54,917 nucleotides of DNA from an uncultured Bacteroidales bacterium (GTDB taxonomy: Bacteria > Bacteroidota > Bacteroidia > Bacteroidales > Muribaculaceae): positions 1-54,917 of the forward strand of contig UQVH01000020.1 in the NCBI GenBank assembly GCA_900544535.1, written 5' to 3'. The notes below the pieces were generated by a model, which ran no database searches, was not told where the DNA came from, and saw nothing but the letters and a program-made list of their open reading frames with translations. This document shows, one piece after another, positions 51,152 to 54,917 of this stretch (the stretch's first letter is position 1; each line of letters begins with the position of its first letter). A program made the translations under genes and the position numbers.

Positions 51152-51194
51152 AATCAGGGAGTGCCTGAAGCCATGGCTTCGACACTCCCTGATT
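51152..51194 (+). terminator. Terminator after the pectinesterase gene
   Basis: AATCAGGGAGTG (51152-51163) pairs with CACTCCCTGATT (51183-51194), and within the loop GAAGCCATGGCTTC is itself a perfect palindrome. There is no T-run afterwards, so the hairpin may rather be a 3'-end stabiliser. Confidence 0.6.
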
Positions 51195-51250
51195 ACCATT
51201 TATAGTGTACGGTTCATTTATTAGCATTTGGACATAGCGTATGCTATCGT

Positions 51251-52033
51251 TCAAAATGTCAACTGCAATGCCAATCCCTTGCTCTCTTGTGAGACGTATG
51301 GCGACAGGAATATGTTGGCATTATACCGTTTATGAAAAAATGTTTTTGTTATCACAGGATAAAGCCAGTATGCAACCTGAGCGCAGAGTATTCCGAATCC
51401 GGCACCTGCCATAACATCTGTAAGCCAGTGACGGTTGTTATACATCCGCAAGAATCCGGTTCCGGCAGCGACGGCATATCCGGCGACACCTATCCACGGT
51501 GATACGTTCCAATATTCGCGGCGCAGTATCTCGGCACCGGCAAAAGCAGTCGCAGTATGGCCCGAAGGAAACGAGTTGCATGTGCTTCCATCAGGGCGTT
51601 CAACTCTTGTAAGTGTTTTCACTCCGCAAACCGACAACCCCGTAAGGAGATAGGCGGTACCCGATATTATGGTAAGGTCAACATAATCATGTAGGCCTTT
51701 TATCCCGCAAAGTCTTAATCCGTAAGCAGCTGCCAAAGGTACATATTGGCTGAAATCATCGACACCAAGTTTTGAATGAGGATGCTCCTGAAGTTCCTCT
51801 TTTGTTTCGTGGTTTGTATATTTCAGCCAGTCGCTTTCCAGTCCTATAAATCCTGCTCCAATCAATACTCCGGGTATTATAAGCTGGGTAGGACGAAATC
51901 GGTAGGGAGTCTTGATCTCATGGCATTTCAGAGTATCGACAGTCAGAGTGTCAGTCTTTTCATTCGAGGCGAACACCATTATCGGCAGGATAACGCTCCA
52001 AAGGAGTGCAAGTATTCTTTTCTCGTACTTCAT
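51251..52033 (-). CDS. PAP2-family phosphatase
   Basis: The ATG at 52033 gives 260 residues with a signal-like N-terminus (MKYEKRILALLWSVILPIMV). The PAP2 motifs are all present: KTLTRVERPDG (KxxxxxxRP type), FPSGHTATAF (PSGH) and RMYNNRHWLTDVMAG (RxxxxxHxxxD). Such membrane phosphatases act on lipid phosphates such as undecaprenyl pyrophosphate or lipid A. It follows the receptor fragment by four bases and was probably cotranscribed with it before the IS insertion. The longer start at 52063 overlaps that fragment. Confidence 0.88.
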   Translation of the reverse strand: MKYEKRILALLWSVILPIMVFASNEKTDTLTVDTLKCHEIKTPYRFRPTQLIIPGVLIGAGFIGLESDWLKYTNHETKEELQEHPHSKLGVDDFSQYVPLAAAYGLRLCGIKGLHDYVDLTIISGTAYLLTGLSVCGVKTLTRVERPDGSTCNSFPSGHTATAFAGAEILRREYWNVSPWIGVAGYAVAAGTGFLRMYNNRHWLTDVMAGAGFGILCAQVAYWLYPVITKTFFHKRYNANIFLSPYVSQESKGLALQLTF

Positions 52034-52037
52034 GACA

Positions 52038-52318
52038 TTACATTTCTTCATCATATTCCACATTATGATGCTGTTTCTTGCCTCCGCCTCCGAAGTTCCA
52101 GCTTAATCCGACATAGATAATGCGGGGATTCCTGCGTTTTTCCACTTTCTGCTTCAGAGCCGGGGTATCAAGGGTATATGATAGTTTATAAGTATCGAGC
52201 AAGTCTGTTACGGATGCAAATAGAGCGAGATTTATTGACGGTATATCATACTTCAATCCAAGATTAAGCTGAAAATCGCCATCACGTTTTCCCTGTGGCA
52301 CAAGGTGGAAAAGGCGCG
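52038..52318 (-). pseudogene. C-terminal stub of an outer-membrane beta-barrel receptor, cut by IS21
   Basis: A frame open up to the IS end encodes about 93 residues with beta-barrel-type strands: FQLNLGLKYDI, LALFASVTDLLDTYKLSY, and RNPRIIYVGLSWNFGGGGKKQ, ending in DEEM. This is the C-terminal end of TonB-dependent-receptor-like outer membrane proteins (the PF14905 type). It has no start of its own apart from an internal GTG; the N-terminal part must lie beyond the IS, outside the window. The gap to the PAP2 gene is four bases, so the two were likely an operon. Confidence 0.75.
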
Positions 52319-52321
52319 TGA

Positions 52322-52404
52322 GTTTGACCCCTTCGGGTACGCGGGATTTGACCCCTCGGGCGTGATAAGATTGACCCCTTAAAAGTCCTGGCGGCGGGGG
52401 TCAA
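52322..52404 (+). repeat. IS21 terminal repeat array (three direct and one inverted TTGACCCC)
   Basis: TTGACCCCT occurs at 52324-52332, 52348-52356 and 52371-52379, with starts 24 and 23 bases apart, and the inverse GGGGTCAA at 52397-52404. The first two copies share the wider context TTTGACCCCT(T)CGGG. Such arrays bind the IstA transposase in the IS21 family. Confidence 0.75.
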
Positions 52405-52428
52405 TTTTATTTTACCTCAGTAGCTGTT

Positions 52429-53208
52429 TCAGGCCTTTTTAGCCTTGAGTTTTCGCATGCTTTCGCCTGTCAGTTCGATGGAGTGGGCAGAGTGGACTAT
52501 CCTGTCGAGGATTGCGTCGGCCACCGTCGGGTCTCCCACCATGTCATACCAGCTGGATGAAGGATACTGCGAAGTGATAATGATGGACTTGCGCTCGTGA
52601 CGGTCCTCGATGATGTCAAGCAGGATCGGGCGCTCCTTGGCATCGAGCTGGACGAGGAACAGGTCGTCGAGTATCAGAAGCTGGCACCGTTCGATTTTCT
52701 TGAGTTCGGCCTCAAGATTGTTCTTGACTTTGGCTACCTTGAGCAGCCCGATAAGTTTGGCGGCATTTGCGTAGAGAGTGCGTATGCCTCTTTTGCAAGC
52801 CTCATGTCCCAGAGCGCAGGCAAGGAAGCTTTTGCCGGTGCCGGCAGACCCGGTTATGAACAGATTCTGTCCGTTGCGGATGAAGTCGAGGGTAGCCAGA
52901 CGTTCCATCTGGTTGCGGTCAAGACCGCGGCTGACCGTATAGTCAATTTCTTCGAGGTATGCCTTGTAACGGAACGACGCGTTCTTTGTCAGTCTCGTCA
53001 CCGCCGCCTGAGCGCGGTAGTCCCACTCGCGGCTGAGCAGCATGGACAGAAAGGAGTCTGGGGTCATGGCCTGTGCCGTAGTTCCGGCCAGACTCTCGCG
53101 GAAGGCCTCGGCCATTCCGTGCATTTTCATGCGGTTCATCAGATCCAGCGATATGGCGTTCTGGTCCGGCTGCTGGCTCACCGGCGCTGTCTTGTCATTT
53201 GTTTTCAT
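52429..53208 (-). CDS. istB: IS21 helper ATPase IstB
   Basis: The 259-aa AAA+ protein has Walker A GSAGTGKSFLACALGHEAC and Walker B LLILDDLFLVQLDAKER, the sensor-type ITSQYPSSSWYDMVGDPTVA segment and a C-terminal basic stretch. IstB assists IstA in target capture and transposition and is DnaC-like. Its ATG lies 14 bases inside the end of istA, so it is translated by coupling. Nothing in it looks broken. Confidence 0.93.
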   Translation of the reverse strand: MKTNDKTAPVSQQPDQNAISLDLMNRMKMHGMAEAFRESLAGTTAQAMTPDSFLSMLLSREWDYRAQAAVTRLTKNASFRYKAYLEEIDYTVSRGLDRNQMERLATLDFIRNGQNLFITGSAGTGKSFLACALGHEACKRGIRTLYANAAKLIGLLKVAKVKNNLEAELKKIERCQLLILDDLFLVQLDAKERPILLDIIEDRHERKSIIITSQYPSSSWYDMVGDPTVADAILDRIVHSAHSIELTGESMRKLKAKKA

Positions 53209-54796
53209 TGGTGTTGTCGTTTTTTACGTTTTCTTTGTGGTTGACGCTGTAGTATTCGCGTCCACGGATGTTTTTGTGTACTGGCGCCGGAGCTGATGGT
53301 GACGGGATGTGGACTGCTCCGTCCTCATCCGGGAGAAAGTCGGCGTCATCGCCCTGCTCAAGAACTTCACGCAGAGCCTGGTATCCGTATCCCGATTTCT
53401 GTGAGGCGCACACGCATGCCGCTATGAGCCGGTCTGTTCCGTACTTCTTCTCGAGCGACAGTATCCCCCGGCAGCTGCTGAAGGATTTCGGCGGGTACTG
53501 CATCCTGCCGTCCACTTCGCGGAGGTAGTCCACAACGATGTTGTCTATCTCCGCCGCACATCGGAAGAGTTCCTCAAGATCCTTGTCGTAGGGACCGTAA
53601 TGACCGGGCAGGTTGTGCTCTTTCTTCCACGAGTACGTGTAAGGAATGTCGCATCTGTCGTGCGTCGCCACGAGGTTAAGGCCGCAGTATATCTCCACAG
53701 TATCTGCATCGTAGAGGATTACCACACGCTTGCCCACATGCTCACGGGGAACACTATAGTGGTGCTTGAACAGTGATACGTAACAGTTCTTGCCTACAGT
53801 CATCAGCTTGCGTTCCTTCATGACGAACGGTTTCTCCGGTAGGGGGCGAAGAAAATCCTTCTCCCCTCGGAGGAACATGTCCCGGCGCGACAGATCCCGG
53901 CCGGCCATCGGCTTCTCGTTGAAGTCGAGCAGCGATATGTGTATCGCTGTGTTCAGCTCATCAAGAGAGGTGAACACCATCCCCTCGATGTCAAGATAGA
54001 CGGATCGGTACAGGAGCTTGACCGCGTTCTCGACAAGCGCCTTGTCCTTGGGATGGCGGACACGCGCCGGGTATACAGCACATCCGTAGTGTTCGGCGAA
54101 GGCGGCGAACTCTTCGTTGATGACAGGTTCGTTGCGGTCGCTGGTCTTTACCGCCGCCTTGAGATTGTCGGGAACGATGGCCGCCACAACACCCTCGAAG
54201 TACTGAAAGGCGTTCTGGCAGGCCTTGATCAGATCCTCCTTGCGCTGAGACCATACGGCCTCGCAGTAAGTATAATGGCTGAACTGAAGTATGGCCACGA
54301 ACATCTCGGCTTTCTTGATCTCCCCAGTCATCTCGTCTACGACCGTGAGCCTGTCACCCGCGAAGTCGATGTACATCTGGTCGGCCGCATAGTGCTCGAC
54401 ATGACCGACGACTGTGGTGTGGAACCTGTATTGCCGGACGGCGCGTTTGAACACAGACTCCTGAAAGCCATCCGGATGACCTTCCCGATACTCATTGAAG
54501 AGCTTGCGCACTGTCATGCCCTTGCGCGAAAGACGCGCCACATAACCCGGTATCAGGGCATCAAGTTCGAGCTGACGCTGCGAAGGCTCGCGATGACGGA
54601 ACTCCGTGCAGCCGAACATGTCTCGGAGTTGCTCCTCCGTAAGTTCAAGCAGTTGCTCTGTCGGCTTTCCGCTTGAAATGAACAGCCGGACGTACTTGCG
54701 TACGGTATTACGGGAAATGTGAAACGTATTGGCCGTCTCTTTTATTCCCATTCCGACTGCATAACATCTCAGGATGTTTTTTAATTTTGCAATCAT
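53195..54796 (-). CDS. istA: IS21 transposase IstA
   Basis: The 533-aa transposase has an N-terminal helix-turn-helix (GIKETANTFHISRNTVRKYV), the DDE integrase core with MYIDFAGDRLTVVD, VPDNLKAAV and the later NAVKLLYRSVY (Glu), and a C-terminal domain with basic YHYSVPREHVGKRV. The start at 54796 (MIAKLKNILRCYAVG) is preferred; the frame is open to 54877, but the extra residues are unlike the family. A -7-type box on this strand (TAGTTTTG at 54852-54845) lies about 50 bases upstream. It is complete and probably active. Confidence 0.93.
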   Translation of the reverse strand: MIAKLKNILRCYAVGMGIKETANTFHISRNTVRKYVRLFISSGKPTEQLLELTEEQLRDMFGCTEFRHREPSQRQLELDALIPGYVARLSRKGMTVRKLFNEYREGHPDGFQESVFKRAVRQYRFHTTVVGHVEHYAADQMYIDFAGDRLTVVDEMTGEIKKAEMFVAILQFSHYTYCEAVWSQRKEDLIKACQNAFQYFEGVVAAIVPDNLKAAVKTSDRNEPVINEEFAAFAEHYGCAVYPARVRHPKDKALVENAVKLLYRSVYLDIEGMVFTSLDELNTAIHISLLDFNEKPMAGRDLSRRDMFLRGEKDFLRPLPEKPFVMKERKLMTVGKNCYVSLFKHHYSVPREHVGKRVVILYDADTVEIYCGLNLVATHDRCDIPYTYSWKKEHNLPGHYGPYDKDLEELFRCAAEIDNIVVDYLREVDGRMQYPPKSFSSCRGILSLEKKYGTDRLIAACVCASQKSGYGYQALREVLEQGDDADFLPDEDGAVHIPSPSAPAPVHKNIRGREYYSVNHKENVKNDNTNENK

Positions 54797-54853
54797 ATTT
54801 GTAGTTTTTGATATTGAACCCCGCCGTGCCAGGACAAGGATTCTCAAAACTAC

Positions 54854-54896
54854 AAAAAAATTGAGACTGTCTAACAAGTTTGGGCAGTCTCTTTTT
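54854..54896. terminator. Hairpin with A- and T-runs near the window end
   Basis: GAGACTG (54863-54869) pairs with CAGTCTC (54885-54891) across a 15-base loop, flanked by seven A on the left and five T on the right. It could terminate a minus-strand gene that lies beyond the window, or be part of the outer region of the insertion sequence. Confidence 0.5.
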
Positions 54897-54917
54897 ATGG
54901 TCTGAACAGGCTAAAAA

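Larger units (their letters stand above)
52319..54917 (-). mobile_element. IS21-family insertion sequence, right end and most of the element
   Basis: The element comprises istA and istB with overlapping ends plus a terminal region with repeats. Its inner boundary on the receptor side is placed at 52319, where TGAGTTTGACCCC begins (IS21 elements end in TG...CA), and the receptor frame stops looking like the family there. Direct copies of TTGACCCC follow at about 24-base spacing, as in the multiple terminal repeats of the family. The other end is not recognisable before 54917, so the element may run past the window. Confidence 0.8.

Noticed and set aside
53939..54676. 245-codon plus-strand frame opposite istA
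   Set aside because: istA is complete with known motifs; the opposing frame has none.
54782..54789. TAATTTTG box on the plus strand near the istA start
   Set aside because: No plus-strand gene follows; likely chance in an AT-rich stretch.
1..54917. Search for tRNA, rRNA or CRISPR arrays
   Set aside because: No cloverleaf-like segment, rRNA-like stretch or regularly spaced repeat was found by reading; a tool search could still find a missed tRNA.

Overview
The window looks like a chromosomal segment from a member of the Bacteroidales, most likely Muribaculaceae-like. The evidence is: many TTTG / TAnnTTTG promoter boxes (the Bacteroidota -33/-7 pattern), few recognisable Shine-Dalgarno sequences, a PorV-type type IX secretion protein, a FeoA-FeoB fusion, a PiT-PhoU-like phosphate transporter, and moderate GC content in most genes. 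Family placement is inference; no rRNA, tRNA or CRISPR array was seen.

Layout. 1-6.1 kb (+): a small acidic protein, the two-enzyme agmatine-to-putrescine module (AguA, AguB), a YcxB-like membrane protein, AroE and a ComEC-like channel. 6.1-9.0 kb: an accessory patch of small membrane or secreted proteins (two divergent paralogs of one unknown family, an Imm17-like protein, a lipoprotein behind a G9 tract, a secreted protein). 9.0-11.0 kb (+): two adjacent CreD-like proteins, the first reduced to the membrane domain. 11.0-16.1 kb (-): HPPK-like protein, Tex, metallophosphoesterase, acyltransferase. 16.3-23.9 kb (+): a nitrogen-assimilation operon (Amt, GltB, GltD) behind two identical-spaced palindromes. 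23.9-29.0 kb (-): a six-gene, tightly overlapping operon PorV, IspF, Tat-type ferredoxin, NapH/NapG-like fusion, ThyA, FolA. 29.2-35.9 kb (+): FeoAB, a LolC/E-type permease, pyruvate phosphate dikinase. 35.9-36.9 kb (+): an AT-richer three-gene cassette with a DUF3990 (ADP-ribosyltransferase-like) protein flanked by two DUF3791-like small proteins, a candidate toxin-antitoxin or defence unit. 37.0-43.6 kb (+): TetR regulator plus a complete TolC/HlyD/ABC/ABC/permease/permease exporter. 43.7-48.1 kb: acyltransferase-3, AraC regulator, phosphate transporter. 48.2-51.2 kb (+): a large secreted pectinesterase-family protein with inverted repeats upstream. 51.2 kb to the end (-): a PAP2 phosphatase, the C-terminal stub of an outer-membrane receptor, and an IS21-family element that has cut that receptor gene and runs to or past the window end.

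How the genes work together. Amt imports ammonium that GltBD assimilates, so the operon is a coherent scavenging unit. The exporter operon encodes every part of an efflux pump from regulator to outer-membrane channel. ThyA makes dihydrofolate that FolA reduces. PorV belongs to the type IX secretion route that may also handle the large pectinesterase, whose C-terminus resembles a sorting domain. All functional statements come from reading motifs and family knowledge; no database search was possible.
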